Of a stretch of DNA of 64,000 nt, positions 1-13,441 are shown piece by piece. The stretch spans positions 62,001 to 126,000 of the forward strand of contig MU839112.1 of assembly GCA_030685235.1 (NCBI GenBank), read 5' to 3'. This DNA is from Copromyces sp. CBS 386.78. Taxonomy: Eukaryota; Ascomycota; Sordariomycetes; Sordariales; Sordariaceae. A program made the position numbers and the translations under genes. Positions within the stretch are counted from its first letter, which is position 1; the number at the start of each line of letters is the position of its first letter. The notes under the pieces were generated by a model. The model did no database searches and was not told the origin of the DNA. It saw only the letters and a program-made list of their open reading frames with translations.

Positions 1-147
1 CACTCACCACTCAACAAGTCACGCTCACCTCGCCGTACCGGAACCCCAGCGCGGGCAAGCAACAACCGCTGCCGCCGACGTCCTGGTGTCGGTGCCGGTG
101 CGTGCTTTCGTCGTTTGGAATTCCGAAGTTGCAAGTTACCGGTAAGA

Positions 148-199
148 GTTGGAAGTTGGAAGTTGGCCATTGGCCATTGGCCATGCACATTGCACATAT
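148..199. repeat. Short tandem repeats
   Basis: Two small head-to-tail repeats lie side by side. The first is about three copies of GTTGGAA (from 148); the second is three copies of TTGGCCA (from about 163), running into a doubled GCACATT. They look like replication-slippage products. No function is visible. Confidence 0.6.
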
Positions 200-369
200 T
201 TTTACAACGCAGAAAGTGCCCAATCAGCCAGTCTAGAGACGTGCCGTGTCCTTGGTATTTGAATGCCTTGCTTGCATTCTCTTTGCTGCTGCAAATGCTC
301 AGCCTTGTTTTCTACCTACCGAGTCCCGATCGTGGATTCCTGGGGATGTTGGGGTTCACTTGTTAGGCG

Positions 370-383
370 GGTACCTAGGTACC
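370..383. repeat. 14-bp perfect palindrome
   Basis: GGTACCTAGGTACC is its own reverse complement over all 14 bases. It lies in noncoding DNA. Shorter pieces of the same kind (AGGTACCT, GGTACCTA) recur in other intergenic stretches, for example at 25731 and several between 55035 and 55600. Confidence 0.7.
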
Positions 384-3300
384 AGGAACCATATCACGAG
401 GGAGCTGCATTAAGCAAGGACCGGACCGGACTCGACCTGTCTGATAGTATCAGCTGCTTTGTGCTGGTAGCCATTTAGTTATGACAGCTCGAAGCGTTGC
501 TCGGAGTCGGAAGAATGAGAACAATGAGAAGCAACTGTGTAACGCGTGGCATTGTGCTTGTGATTGCAGGACCGTGGTAGACTCGCCAACGCCAACGCCG
601 GCGAAAGACAAGGAGAGACGTTCGGGAAAGGCTGAATGAAAGGGTGAGGCAAGGGGGCACGGACTTTGCTTGATCCTTACGGCCAGGCCTCGATGGACCC
701 TTCGTTTTGACGTCTCGTTTTGTTCGCCGGTTGTTCCATTCGTGGTTCTATGCAAGGGGAGAAGGGGGGCAAGTGTCAGTGCGGCGTTGTGCTGGGTTTG
801 GCTTCCTTGAGTGTTTGTGTGATTTCCAGTGTTCGTTGGTTGATAGCTTATCGCTTGGCTTGGGGATTTGACAAAAGAGAGTTCATGGCCGGCCGTCAGC
901 CTTCAAGTAAGTTGGTCGGTCATGAGCATTCTGTAAAGATGATCGCTGTTCTCCAGGCCAATGCTGAGCATGTGACGATATCTCTCAAGTCCTGTTATGC
1001 TTTACCTACCTCTCTGGTATTTCCACGGCTTTGTTATGCAGGTTATAGCCGGTCAGCTGAGACATGCTATCCAGGCTTCAGATCGTGTTTGATACGTCGT
1101 CGAAAATAATAAAGTACATTCGAAATAGTGTACACAGAATGAAGTTGTAAATGGAGGTGGCACTAACCAATCCAAACATTGGCTCCGCCGCCCCACCATT
1201 TAACTGACTTGTGTACATCGTCGTAGTTGAGGTGGGTTTCCCTGCTTGGGAATTGGAACGAACGACGACGACGACAACAAGGAGGGGTGAGACTTGGAGA
1301 GGTACAAGTATCCAATGTGCATGCGAACGCTGGGGGATCGTGCCCTGGCAGCCTGGCAGACAAGGCAGGAGAGGCAGGTTAGCCCGTTCTAGGGCAGGAG
1401 AAAGGGCATAATGCACACAAAAAAAGGATTTGAAATTTTGAAAGCAAGAATTGAGAACAAGGTGAGACTTCAGTTCGGAGTTAGGAGATGGTGAGTCCGG
1501 GCAGCAGATGTGTTTTTTGGACTTTGGTGAGAAGATGTCTTGCAGTTCGTTACTGTAGGTTGTGTCTGAATAGAACCTTGGAGGCGGCAAAAAGTGAACT
1601 TTTTTAGAGTTCTGGCGGGGTGCACGCAGCGAGGACGGCCTGAAGTGGAAGGAAGTGGGGATTCCCTGGAGCGAGGGGCAGTGGAGACTTTGAGGGGGGT
1701 ATGAAAATGTACAAGCCCCAAGAATGTCGCTATTTAATGGGACATTTTGCCCACAAAGGAACGTGTGATAGCCTCGATGGCCTGGGAGACGTACAGTTGG
1801 ATAGAGATGATGTTCAATTTACGGCCGATTGTTCTTGGGTATGGATGTTTGTGAAAGCATTCAAGACACACTTCGATATAATTTCAGGACCCAACTAAAG
1901 AATAGAACATTTGGAGAAATGATATCTGAAAGGGCCTGAGGGCCCAGGACCTACACTGGTGGGTTGACGTCATAGTGGACAGAGAGGCAGACTAAATCGA
2001 CTTGTCGATGGCAAGACTTACAGAGGAAGATAATTCGACAGAACAGATCGTGGGATCGTAAATGGGAGCCTTGGGACTGTTGTGAGTGAGTCAGAGATGG
2101 TTGTTTTGGGTTGCAGCATGTTGATTCGTGTGCTTTTCCGAATCTCCAAATGTGTGCCGCACTATCAGCGATAAGAGGGCACCGGGAAGGATATGAGAGT
2201 GAGGTGGTAAGCACAGACGAAGAGCATTCGTCGCCCCGGCCTTCCTCATGCTTGTAAGTTGCCACTCACTCATCACCGTTGAAGGGTTGAATCAAAGCCA
2301 GCTGAGCCGGCTTGGTCGGGCAATTCATGTAGTGTAGCTCTAACAGACAGGCCGAAGAGCATGTTGACCAAAATATTCATTATGGGAAATGCGTGGTTCC
2401 CAGATTGATATCATGTGAAAGCCACTTTATTTGACGTGTTTGATGACACGGGCTGAAGCCGTCGGTCAAGGCATTTGCTAAAGAACAATTCCATCAAGAC
2501 GCCGGCACCAAGGTCGGACCCAAGAAGTACACACGTACCGCGGTGTTCGAGTTGTGCGTCTCCGGATACGGTCCTCCCCTGGACTGATAATACCACTGGG
2601 CGTCTAAGGGGGATGAACATGATCCAGTGGTTATTTCTGGTTCGACGCATTGCAAATGAGAGACTCTTGGAGCTTTACCAGTTCCATGGATACAGTATTA
2701 GGGAAAAGACTTACGGGGGTGTGAAAATTTCCTACAATTCAAGTCTCATGCCGGCCACTCACAATCAGCCGTAGATGGCCATTTGTGAACAATATAGAAC
2801 AGCCGACCAGATATGTCGCGACGTTCCCGTCGACGGACGTAGGGCAGAATCGCATCTCGGGATGTTTGCTGTCAGGCAGTGTCTACCACCACGCCGGGAA
2901 TTATGAATGTACTGATAGCAGTGTCTTGAGGTTCCAATATCGCAGGATAACTCCCCATGTTGTCGAACGTGTCCGCGCCCGACTCCCCAGTTGCCCATGT
3001 CACCCCGTTTGGTCTTAGACTTGGAGAAAAAGATGCCTGGAGAATCCTGGACCAGGTCCACCCTCGATTCTTAGCCCGGTCGTACCCCATCGTTCAGGAC
3101 GAGGGCAGGAGGGCTAGACAAAGGGACGAGGTGTAGTTGCGACTACAACCGACGACAGCCCTCGGGTACATCACCTGCTTTGATACTCGGAAGTGACTCT
3201 GTCCTCTCAATGATTTCAGTGATAGAGGAAACAAACAAGAAGCTCATCACAACAAATGGTTACTGCCTGCTGCCTGCTGCTATGTCTTGAGATAGCAAGG

Positions 3301-4737
3301 CCTTGGTGGGAAATTGAGGTGTGCCACACGTGATGTGGTTGTATACTTCAAGCTTGTTGCACCCAAATGCCTTGTCCATGCTAGGAGTGTTTAGAGCCAC
3401 ATCTGCATCAGATCGGGTTCCCGACCACCTGGGCACTACCTATGATTGTCAACTGAACTTGATGGCTCGCATAAAAAAAACCAAAAAAAAAAAAAAGCCT
3501 CCAAGTGCGTGAAGCAACCCCGCCTTCCGTCATTTGGTTGCTGGGGTGCCAGAGGCTCAACAGGTAGCGGGTAAAGAATAAATGGCACGTTGAAAATTCA
3601 TGTTCCTTTCATCTGGCGTGGAAGTCCGAAGACGCATGTGTGTAAAGTTTCGGTTCCGGCCGGCCAACGCACGACCGGAAAGTAGACCTAAAATCCCCTA
3701 GAGTCTGTTTTAGGACCGACTGTATCTCAGCACCCTACCTGGGCCAGGCGTTTGAGATGTTGGTCAGTTCCTCAAGGAGTACGTACCCCAGGGGCGGGGC
3801 GTCCGCAGGGATCCCTGTTCCTCACGCTTGCAATTGGCCGACCCCCTGCCCTCTTCCACACAGTAAAAAAAGTGTATCAGAGAGCCCTTGCCCCAAAAAA
3901 AATTTCGGTCCTCGCCCATTCTTTTTCCTTCACACCCATCCTTTCACCTTCGTCTTGATAGACTTGTGAAGGAAACCCCACGGAGGAAACCCAACTTCAC
4001 AGGGTTCTCTTTTTCTCTTCCCCCACTTCAAGAAAGTCAACATTGGTACTCTCGTCTTCTCAGGATTCGCTTCCCAGAGATCCAGAGACTTGCCTTGATC
4101 CATCTCCACTCCACTCTACCTAACTCATTTGATTGAGCGTTGGGCGAGCGAACACGCTACCTTATCGACCTTATCGATCGCGGTAGTGTCCAGTCAAAGG
4201 TCCACGAGATTGGTCAACTGCCAAGCTGCCTACCAACCCAAACCCTGAAGGCAACGGCAGACGCAGCAACGAGGGTTTTCGCCGGCCGCTTCGTTTTTTT
4301 GCGACGAACCCACTTTTGGCCAGGTCCAACCCACCCACCAAGAGGAAATCCTCCACCCACCCACCACCGCCTTCACTCTCCAGCTCTCTCTCTACCAGAG
4401 ACTCCATTCCAGTCTTTTTCGACTTTTACCGTCAGTGCAACGCGCATCGGTATCGGTCTCTTTCGGTTTTTACAACCGCCTAATCCAATCCGCCAAAAAC
4501 CCACCAGCGGTTTTCCTTCCAGGCACTCATTCTCTTTCGGCCGCCGCTCTTTTTGCGCGTCGAAATTGATCCCAGTCTTTGTGACTTTTTGTCCCCACTG
4601 CGCGGCGACCTTCTGTCGAGTTTGATATTCGACGTCCCACCCCGGGAACACCTCGTCCATCCTCGACCCTCTCCCCTCCTCAACCGCGCACCCAACCAAA
4701 CACAAAGAAACCGGCTTTCGAGTCACCCGATACCCTT

Positions 4738-7700
4738 ATGACTTCCTCTGCGAGTCAACAGAATAACCCGGCTCAACCTACGTCCGCTCCTGCAGCAACG
4801 TCGTATGCTTCCGCAGCCGGTGCGAAGAAGCAGACAAGCACGCCGCTGATTGCGACGGGTTCTCAGCCCCCCGTCGTGGTTGGTTCCTCCGCTCCCGCTG
4901 CCCAGAATGGCAAGCCTCAAGCTGCCCCGGTGAACGGCCGGCCCAACATCACCCCCGCCGTGCCCATCGCCAGAGGCAGCTCGGGCCTCAACGGAGCCTC
5001 TGCTGACCACTCTAGGAAGAGCTCCGTCACCATCAGCGCCGCTCCTCCCAGCCACAACGCCAACGGCGGTCCTGTCGGTGGCGCCAAGGCCATCCAGTTC
5101 GGCTTCGAAGAGTCGCCTGCCATCACCCACAGCACTCCCCACGCTGCTGGCTCCGTCCCCATCCCGATTCCTGGCAGCAACGCCAGAGTCCCCTCTCCCG
5201 CCGCCTCGCCATCGCCTATTCCCCAGGTGCCTCAGCAGAGCGGTGGCCAGCGGGCTCCCTCCAACATCTCTGCTCCGATGACGTTCGGTAGTTTCCCTGG
5301 TGACAACGATGTAAGATCTCCCCAACCATATCTTTTAGAAAACGCTTGCTGACCAGTTCCTCTTCCAGCGCCACATGAAGCAGCACTCTGTTTCTCACAG
5401 CAACGGCCCAGTCCACACACGACGGGACTCGCAAGCCTCTGCCCACGGTGAGACAGTTGGCCATATGGCTAGCCATCGTGGTGGCTATCAGGGTCAGGGC
5501 CGTGGCCGCGGGGGTTACAACAACTCGTACAACAACCCCAACATGGGCTTCCCTCCAACCAGGTCCTATAACGGTCCCCAGCACAACGCTGGTCGTGGTG
5601 GAATGAACAACTTCCAAGGCCGCGGAGGCATGCAGCAATATCCCAACTCTCCTCAGCCCCACCGTTCGAGCCCGGCTCCGGCTCACGCTGTACCTACTCA
5701 CGGCACCCCTACCATGGCCTCTGCCAGCCTGGCACCTACTCAGCCCCCCTTCTATCCCGGCATGAATATGTACCAGCAACAAGTAAATACCCCTTCCCTT
5801 AACAACAATTCTTTCTCTTTCAAGCCTGTCAACAAGAAGAACAAAGGGACACGCCGGGATTCAGACAGTATCCATCCTAGGCACCCTAATTCTTTGCAGC
5901 AAAAGTCAAGTACGGGCGATGATCCAACTCAGAAGCCTCGACGTCAGAGCAAGCGTTGGGCTTCCAAGGCAGATGCATACCAAGAAGTCAACGGTGGTCC
6001 GCCTATGCCGGAACTCTCAAATGCTCCGCCAGCTCGCTACGACTATGTGCCCCTTCGCTCTGTTCCTATGTTCACTCCGCCATCGCTCGGCAGCATGGAC
6101 CTGTCGCCCGCGAGCGGCCAATTCGAAAATCTGCTAACAAAAAAAAAACAGGTGCCCGGATATCCTGCTCCCATGGACTATCGTGGTCCCGTCTTTAACC
6201 CCTACAACCAGCCCATGCCTTATATGGGCCAGCCCGTTCCCCACTTCCAGCCCACTTACGTTCCTCCCACCTTCGTTCCTCAAGGGCAGCCTGTTGCCCA
6301 GCCGATGTCCCGTAACGCTTCGCAGGTTTCTGATCGTCCAGCGTCGAGCACTGGTCAAGTCCAGGCGCCCGTCGTTGCGCAAAGCACCCCGACGCAGCGT
6401 CCTGCTCAAGCTGCTCCCGCCATTGTTTCCTCTAACTTTGCTAGACCCAAGAAGTCCGCAGGCATCACGATCAAGGATCCCAACGGCAACCCTCTCGACC
6501 TTTCCGCGATCAAGGGCCCTGCCTCCCCGGCACCCAGCATTCAGCAACAGTCAAAGACACCGCCTGTTGTTGCCTCGACACCTACCCCGCCTCCCGCTAA
6601 GCCTACTGCCCCCACCCACGGTCGTACCGAGAGCACAACTGGCAAGACTGCCGAGCAGCTTCGTGACGAATTCAAGAATGCGGTTCAGAAGGCCAAGACT
6701 GAGGCTCCCGCTGATAAGGCCAACGAGGAAGAGGCCGCTAAGGCTGCCGCTGAGAAGGCTGCTGCCGACAAGGCCGCTGCTGAAAAGGAGGCTGCTGATA
6801 AGGCCGCTGCTGAAAAGGAAGCTGCCGACAAGGAGGCTGCCGAGAAGGAGGCTGCTGAAAAGGCCGCCGCCGAAGAGAAGGCCAAGGAGGAGGAGCGCGT
6901 TGCTGCCGAGAAGAAGGCGGCTGAAGAAGCCAAGGCCAAGGAGGAAGCTGAGGCTAAGGCTGCTGCCGATGCCGCCGCCGCCGCTGCCAAGAAGCCTGAG
7001 GCCAAGGAGGAGTCTGAAATTGACTACAACAACCTCGACTTCGCCAAGCTGACTGATAAGGAGCTCAACAACATCGACCACAGCAAGCTCAGCGATGAGC
7101 AGATGGACGCTTACTTCAACGAACTCGAGGAGAGAGATGCTCGCCGTGAGAAGGAGCAGGCGGAGATCTCCAAGAAGAAGGCCATTGAGGCCGAGGAGGC
7201 CAAGAAGAAGGCCGAGGCTGAGCGCCTGGCCAACGCTGCCGAGAACGATCGCAAGCTCCGCGAGCAGGAACGTGAGATGGAGAGAATCGAGGAAGAGCGC
7301 GAGCGCAAGCGCAAGGAGAGGGAGTCCGGCCAGGGCGAGTCTGTCGCCGATCTCCTCACCAAGAAGGAGGCCGATGACAAGAAGGAGGCCGACGCTGCCC
7401 CCAAGGCCCTCGGCAAGAACAAGCCTGCTGCTCTCAACCTTGCTCCCCTCACCACCAAGTCCGTTGAGGCGCCCCAGCCCAGCGCTGCTCTTCAGTCTTT
7501 GCGGTCTGCCCGCCTTCTTCCTGGCGTGCAGTATGATATCTATCCTGCCGGCATCGCTTCCCCCAACCCGGCCCTCAACCAGGCTGTTTCTAAGAAGGGC
7601 AAGATCTTCAAGTATGACGCCAACTTCCTTCTTCAGTTCCAGAATGTGTTCACGGAGCAGCCCTCTCCTGAATTCCACCAGCAGGTTAAGTCTCTCATCG

Positions 7701-9570
7701 GGGATTCTGACGGTGGTCGCTCGGCCTCCGCTCGCACCCCTGGCGCTGGATCCCAGAGAGGCCGTGGCGGCGCTTCTGGTGGCGGTTTCCCCGCCATGGG
7801 CCAGTTCTCTGGCAAGCCTGCCCTGCCCCCTGGAACCACTTCGGCCGAGCGTTTCGCTATGTCGCAACAGGCTGGTGGTGGTATGGGCGCTCTTGGTAGA
7901 CCTGGCGCTATGGGCACTATGGCTTTTGGCCGCCAGGGCACATTCCCCGGCAACCTCAGCCGCACTCCTTCGTCGACTGCTACCCCTGACTCTCCCCGTC
8001 AAAACAGCCGTCGCAAGCCGCGCGAAGGTTACTCCAAGAACGAGGCTCAGGCCGCCAAGAACATGCCGCTCACTGCCGGCATTGACGTCAAGCCTATTAC
8101 TGTGTCCGCAACTGGCTGGAAGCCTATGAGCATAGGAGCTAAGAAGGCCGAGGCACCCACACCCGGCCACTTGGATCCTGAGACCGTTCAGCGCAAGGTC
8201 AAGGCTGCCCTGAACAAGATGACCCCTGAGAAGTTCGACAAGATCTCTGACCAGATCCTTGAGATTGCGCACCAGTCGAAGAACGAGCAGGATGGTCGCA
8301 CTCTGCGCCAGGTCATTCAGCTCACCTTCGAGAAGGCTACGGACGAAGCCCACTGGGCTTCCATGTATGCCAAGTTCTGCAAGCGTATGCTCGAGACCAT
8401 GAGCCCCGAGATCCGCGACGAAAATATTATGGACAAGCAGGGTAACGTCGTCAGCGGCGGCGCCCTCTTCCGCAAGTACCTCCTCAACAGGTGTCAGGAG
8501 GAGTTCGAGCGTGGTTGGAAGGTGGACCTTCCGAAGCCCAAGGAGGGTGAGGAGGGTGACAAGAAGGCCTCCGAGGCTGTCCTCATGTCCGACGAGTACT
8601 ATATCGCTGCCGCCGCCAAGCGTCGTGGTCTTGGTCTCGTCCAGTTCATTGGTGAGCTGTTCAAGCTTGGCATGCTTACGGAACGTATCATGCACGAGTG
8701 TGTCCGCAAGCTGCTTGAGTTTACGGGTGTTCCCGATGAGGCCGAGATTGAGTCTCTCACCAAGCTCTTGAGGACGGTAGGTGGCAACCTCGACAGCACC
8801 GAGAAGGGCCGGCCCTTGATGGAGGTCTACTTCAACCGCATCCAGCAGATTATGGATCTTCCCGACCTCCCAAGCCGCTTGAGGTTCATGCTTATGGATG
8901 TTGTCGACCTTCGCAGGGCCCGCTGGGTCTCCAAGGAGGCTAACAAGGGTCCTAAGACGTTGGAGGAGGTTCGCGCTGAGGTAAGTTACAGCAAAGTCGT
9001 TGTCAATGTGGTATGATGAGACTAACTGAATTTTACAGGCTGAGGCTGCTGCCGCGGCAAAGGCGGTTGAGAATGCTCGCACCGGCCAGCGTGGCCTTGG
9101 AGGCCGTGCTGCTTCCGGTCGCGGAGATGCCAGGGGCTTCCCTTACAACCAGAGCATTCCCAACAACCAGGTCGAGCTTGGTGATCTCAAGCGTTTGAAG
9201 GGCAACACTAGCCGCGCCGGTAGCCAGGGCATGTCTTTCGGCCCCCCTACGTCCATGTTCAACTCTAGGAGCAACAGTGGTCGTCGTCAGGTTGGTGGCC
9301 CTGGCGGTGCTTTTGGCCGCGGTGGTGATGACTCTGGCGGCTCGTCCCGTACTGCTTCCATGCGCGGTAACGACTCGGTTTCCCACGCAAATGCTTTCAG
9401 GTATGATAGTTGTGTCCCTCTACATGTTGAACCGACAGACTAACTCAATCCACAGCCTTCTTGCTGATGCTGGAGACCACCCCGGCTCTCCCCCTTCGGC
9501 CTCTGCCTCTCCAGCATTGTCCAAGGTGACGCCCGATACCACGAGTAATGACGAGAAGAAGGATGAATAA
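4738..9570 (+). CDS. eIF4G: Translation initiation factor eIF4G
   Basis: Scaffold of the cytoplasmic cap-binding complex eIF4F, which joins cap-bound eIF4E to eIF4A and eIF3. Exons are 4738-5310, 5369-8980, 9039-9400 and 9456-9570, with GTAAG/GTATG donors and CAG acceptors, giving 1553 residues. The N-terminal third is low-complexity (Ser/Pro/Gln/Gly with RGG-like patches), as in yeast Tif4631. A long Ala/Glu/Lys helical tract lies at about residues 635-740. The eIF4E-binding motif YxxxxL-phi is visible as YDANFLL near residue 940. The MIF4G HEAT domain spans about 1130-1380, followed by a Gly/Arg-rich tail ending in KKDE. The start is the first ATG of the Ala/Ser-rich frame and is preceded by a pyrimidine-rich leader. 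Exon 2 may contain an optional in-frame intron (5783-6151). Identity is secure; N-terminal isoforms are uncertain. Confidence 0.95.
5783..6151 (+). other. Possible in-frame optional intron in eIF4G
   Basis: A GTAAAT donor follows the Gln codons at 5777-5782. The acceptor side reads CTGCTAACA, then A-rich sequence, then ACAG, which is a very good branch point and 3' splice site. The segment is 369 nt, a multiple of three, begins and ends in phase 0 and has no stop. Both the retained (1553 aa) and spliced (1430 aa) forms are therefore open. The removed peptide is rich in Lys, Arg, Ser and Pro. Splicing would join the Met-Tyr-Gln-Gln-Gln segment directly to a Pro/Tyr-rich segment of similar composition. 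Confidence 0.55.
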
Positions 9571-12500
9571 GGCAGACGGTTTTCTTTTTCCTCTCTTTAC
9601 CCAAAACAATTTCAACGGTGTATCGCATCATGAGCATCCGGAATTGTCTCTGTGAGCATAGACCGGGCGGGTTTCTCCAAATTATGCATTTGCGCGGGTC
9701 GGGGATTCATTCCAAAAGTTCTGCTTTATTACTTTAACTTTTTTTTTCTCCATATCTCAGTGATACCTCTTCTTTTTCTCCTACATACATCAGAGAAAAA
9801 GAAATTACCATTATCTTCCCCATATCATAGACTCAGTTTCCTTCCCAAAGAGGCGGACACGAAACACCAGCAGCATGGAAGATGGAATCACGTTTTTGAG
9901 GTTCAGATCATGATTTGAGGATTTTACGATGAAAGAAAGTTTCGGGCTGTGGGAAAATGGCAAAGGATGTGAACGAAGGTATGACGGAAAAAAGGATGGC
10001 TTGAAACTTCTTTTGCCTACCAGATGTCCTCTGCTTTTCTTTTTACCCACAGGACACACATACGCATGGCTACACAGCTGGCGACAAATGAAGGGTTGAT
10101 TCTGGTCTTCTTTTCAGGGGGCGTTTCACGGAAATCAGGTTGGGCAATGATTCTGGTTCTCCGATGAACAAACTTCTCGACATTCATCCTTTCTTTTCTT
10201 TCTTAATTTCGAACAAGAGTTTACTACAACTACTTCGATTTTTAATACTCTCTCTCTGTGTGTGTGTTTGTGTGCCCTTTACGCTCTATGGATGATGGAT
10301 AAAAATATGGCCGTTTCTTATTCCGAACGAACGCTTTATCTGGGTCTTGTTCTCTCCTCGGGATGCTGCTCTTCGGGGGGAGGTCGATTTGTTCATCTTT
10401 TTGGGAACTGCCTTTTGTAGACATTGGGTTCGACGCGAGTTTTCCAAGTATTCTTTTTATGTTCCGTTTTGTTATATTGCTGCCGCCTCCCCTGTCCTTC
10501 GTCTCTTGCCATGTTTTCCTATAGTAAGGTCTCTGCTGCAGCAGTCCGTTGCCAGCGATGCTCTTTGATCCTCCTTGCCCATCATCATCATGACTGCCGT
10601 CGAGATAATTGACAAGCTGAGCGGATGACTGATTCATTTCGGTTCTCTTGTATTTGGGTCTTTCTGGCTTCGCGAACTCTGCAATTTTTTTTTTTTTTTT
10701 TCCATCCTTGTACATATGGTTTTGCACGCAAAGACATGGGTTTAATTAGTTTGGTCTTTATGGATGTTACGTCTGACGTCCGCTTGGTGTATCTCTTCCA
10801 TGCCATGGTAAGCTGCTCATTCTATGGCTTCAACCTGCCTACGGCTGAGCTCAATCCAGGTCATAATGGGCACAGCCAAACCCGGAGTGTCTCTCCGTGT
10901 TTTCTGTCACTCACGTCGACACATACATCATGCAGCATTGACAACCGAATGGTGTCTCAAGGGCCAACGCTAAAGCGATCCTTCGCAGATCGAACTAGTC
11001 AATTGCTAGTCAGGGGTCCAATCCGACTTTGTGACGATGTCTGACGACGATATGCCACGGGTCGGATCCTTTACCACTCCACTAGAGAATAATGATAGGT
11101 AGCTAAAAGACATCATTGAAAAACCTGTTTACTGGAAGATGGATCTGTCAAGAGGTTACTGGTATCCAATGACCAATGCAGCAACTTTGACAGTAAGCCA
11201 GCCCAGATCGAGGCTAGCAATTCGACTCGACTGAGGGGTGGAAAACTAGTAAAGGCTGAGCAACGTTCGTGTATGGTTATATATGCCCGCTGATTGCTCA
11301 AAGCAAGCTCAAAGCGTGGGGTAAACCCATAAAAGTCAAAGTCATGAGACCGGGCAGAGGAAATCGTCTGTTTCGGCTCGTTCGGTTGCTTGCGGAATGG
11401 GTTGGCTTTACCTCCTTGTTTAGGAACCCTGTTCTTATTGCATGTCCCCCTGTGCGACGTTCGGGGCTTTGTATGGTTACCCTGTTCTTCGTACGTGGAC
11501 GCTGTCAGAATCTGTCAATTGCGTTTGATTGACTGTTTGCTGACATGTGATCGAGACGGTCAGCGGCAAAATCAGAGCTGGAGTCGTTTGAGTGGTTGCA
11601 TTGGAGAAAGAGTTTGCAGATACGGATGCGTGGTGGATAATGGAGTCACGGAGTGACGGGATTGATTGAATCCGATCTGATCAACGGACAGAGTGTGGGG
11701 CTGTACAAAATATCCAGAGAAGACTGTCAGGTCGGTGAGGTCAGAGGAAGATCTTGGGTTCGCGGATGAAGATGTAAAGAGATTAAACTTCAAAAGACAT
11801 TTACTTGGGTTCTTCCATCCATTGAATAAAATTATTTTACTTCATTGTGCTCACGCGGTGCGCAATTGTTGCCCCGCAGCAAAAGGGCAATGTTCGTTGC
11901 TCTGATATTTCGGTACAGCGTCACCTGCCACAAAAAGAGGCGAACTGAGCGTCAATCAACGGCAGTCGAACTGATCGTCCCGCGTCCAGGGCAGGCAACA
12001 ACGGGAGATGAACCCCGCTCCTAAAGAAGAAGGGCTCAACGATTCGGATGCGCGGATCTTGGAGTCCACAACCCCCTTGAAGTTGCAGCATTTGTTTTTT
12101 TTTGTTGTTTTTTTTTGTGGGAAGGAAGGTAGGAAGGTTCGATGGACGGAAAGGTTGGTTGATGTCTCTCGTTTTATGGTCCCTGGAACGGCAAATGTCT
12201 CGGGCAATTTTATGGAAGCCACGAGCAGGAATTTGGATCAGGAGTTCTGGCAAGAGAGGCCTAGACTTGGCGTTTGCAACTTGCAGTAGTGACCATGCTC
12301 TTTCCAGGGCAGGATTACGATGATGGGGATTGGGAAAAGCGCAAGTGCAAAGTGGAAAGTGTAGAAAGCTTGAAGAGAAGGCACGAGCGCAACTGCCTTC
12401 TGAATTATCTCGATGCTCACTGGATGGTGTTGCCCTGTCTCCGCTTCTTCGGCTGTGAATCCGGTGGATGCAACTGCAGCGTAGCCCAGTGCACCAATGA

Positions 12501-13441
12501 TGGCCATCACGGGGTCGTCTGGTGCGTCTGGTGCATCTGGTGCATCTGGTGCATCTCGCATCTCGTACCTAGTTTTGCCCCATACATTCCATGGGATGGT
12601 CGGGTGGCAATGGGCAAAACAACGGGTATTGTTGATGGTGATCATTGCATTTATATCACAACTTTCCAGACTGCCCGCAAAATCCGGGGTTGTCACGTGG
12701 TTGGTTGTGCCATTCACAGACGGGGAACGCAAAGTCGGACCATCCCTTTGACAATCCGTGGTCCCCTTGAAATACGGAATACGGACGGGATACATCATGC
12801 TATATCCCTGACCCATGTTCAAATTTCCTCTCTCGTCTCCCTTCCGCGTGCTTATCTAGACGGATCTAACCCCCTTTCATCCTTAATTTCCATATAAACA
12901 AGAAGGGTTTTTTTTTCCCCCTCCCGCCCTCACGTCAGCCTGGAGTTCTTCCTTCTTCACATTCAAAAAGCAATAACATTGGAGCGGGGTGTTCGAGATT
13001 CTCCTCACTCGCTCACCTTTCCGGTCTGAAGATCCATCACTTTGCATCCGAGGACTGACCTATCAAGATTCTTTGTACCACCAACCATCAGCTCAGCTGT
13101 TTCCCGATCCTTCGAGGCGCTTTGAGTTGGGCACCCTCTTTGGATATCAACGCACTTGCCATTGATTCATCTTGCTTACGGCCATCTCCACTCTGAAACA
13201 AGCTGGACGCCAGTCAGCCGACTTGCAGCATCTCGTATCAGTGGGAGGAGAAACAACTCGCCGGATATATCTATACAGTATCCCTGATACCCACGAGCTT
13301 TCATATGCTCCGGATTCGCACCCTTTTTGACTTTCAATAAGCTTCAATAAGGATCACAACGCCCTTTGTCTACATCAGCCCAGCACCAGCGTGGCACGAG
13401 ACGGCACGGCAAGCAAGCCACCAGGGGCCGATCTTACAAAG
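9571..13441. other. Long intergenic region after eIF4G
   Basis: This holds the eIF4G 3' UTR and the promoter and leader of the INSIG gene. Poly-T runs lie at about 10685-10700 and 12096-12115. A 9-bp minisatellite lies at 12512-12556. The two ~200-residue open frames over 12238-12897 are on opposite strands, have no family features and include the minisatellite, so I do not call them as genes. From 12900 the sequence becomes C/T-rich, like a leader for the gene at 13442. Confidence 0.5.
12512..12556. repeat. 9-bp minisatellite
   Basis: About four and a half tandem copies of GGTGCATCT, with one GGTGCGTCT variant. On the minus strand the copies encode Asp-Ala-Pro repeats in one of the doubtful open frames. 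Confidence 0.8.

Larger units (their letters stand above)
1..4737. other. Gene-free region and eIF4G leader
   Basis: I see no supportable gene here. The open frames are short, overlap each other on both strands and show no family resemblance. The first 400 bases hold small tandem repeats and a 14-bp palindrome (separate entries). An A-rich tract lies near 3473-3496. From about 3900 the plus strand turns C/T-rich (runs such as cttcccccactt), as is usual for the promoter and 5' leader of a highly expressed fungal gene, so this part probably belongs to eIF4G. Several open frames in the leader begin at non-ATG codons, and I do not call them. Confidence 0.6.

Noticed and set aside
6551..9082. 843-codon minus-strand open frame opposite eIF4G
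   Set aside because: It is an antisense shadow produced by the strong codon bias and Ala/Glu/Lys repeats of eIF4G; the protein is Leu/Gly/Ser-rich with no domain.
12238..12897. Two open frames of about 200 codons on opposite strands
   Set aside because: They overlap each other, share the DAP/GASGAS-type minisatellite and show no family; they do not look coding.
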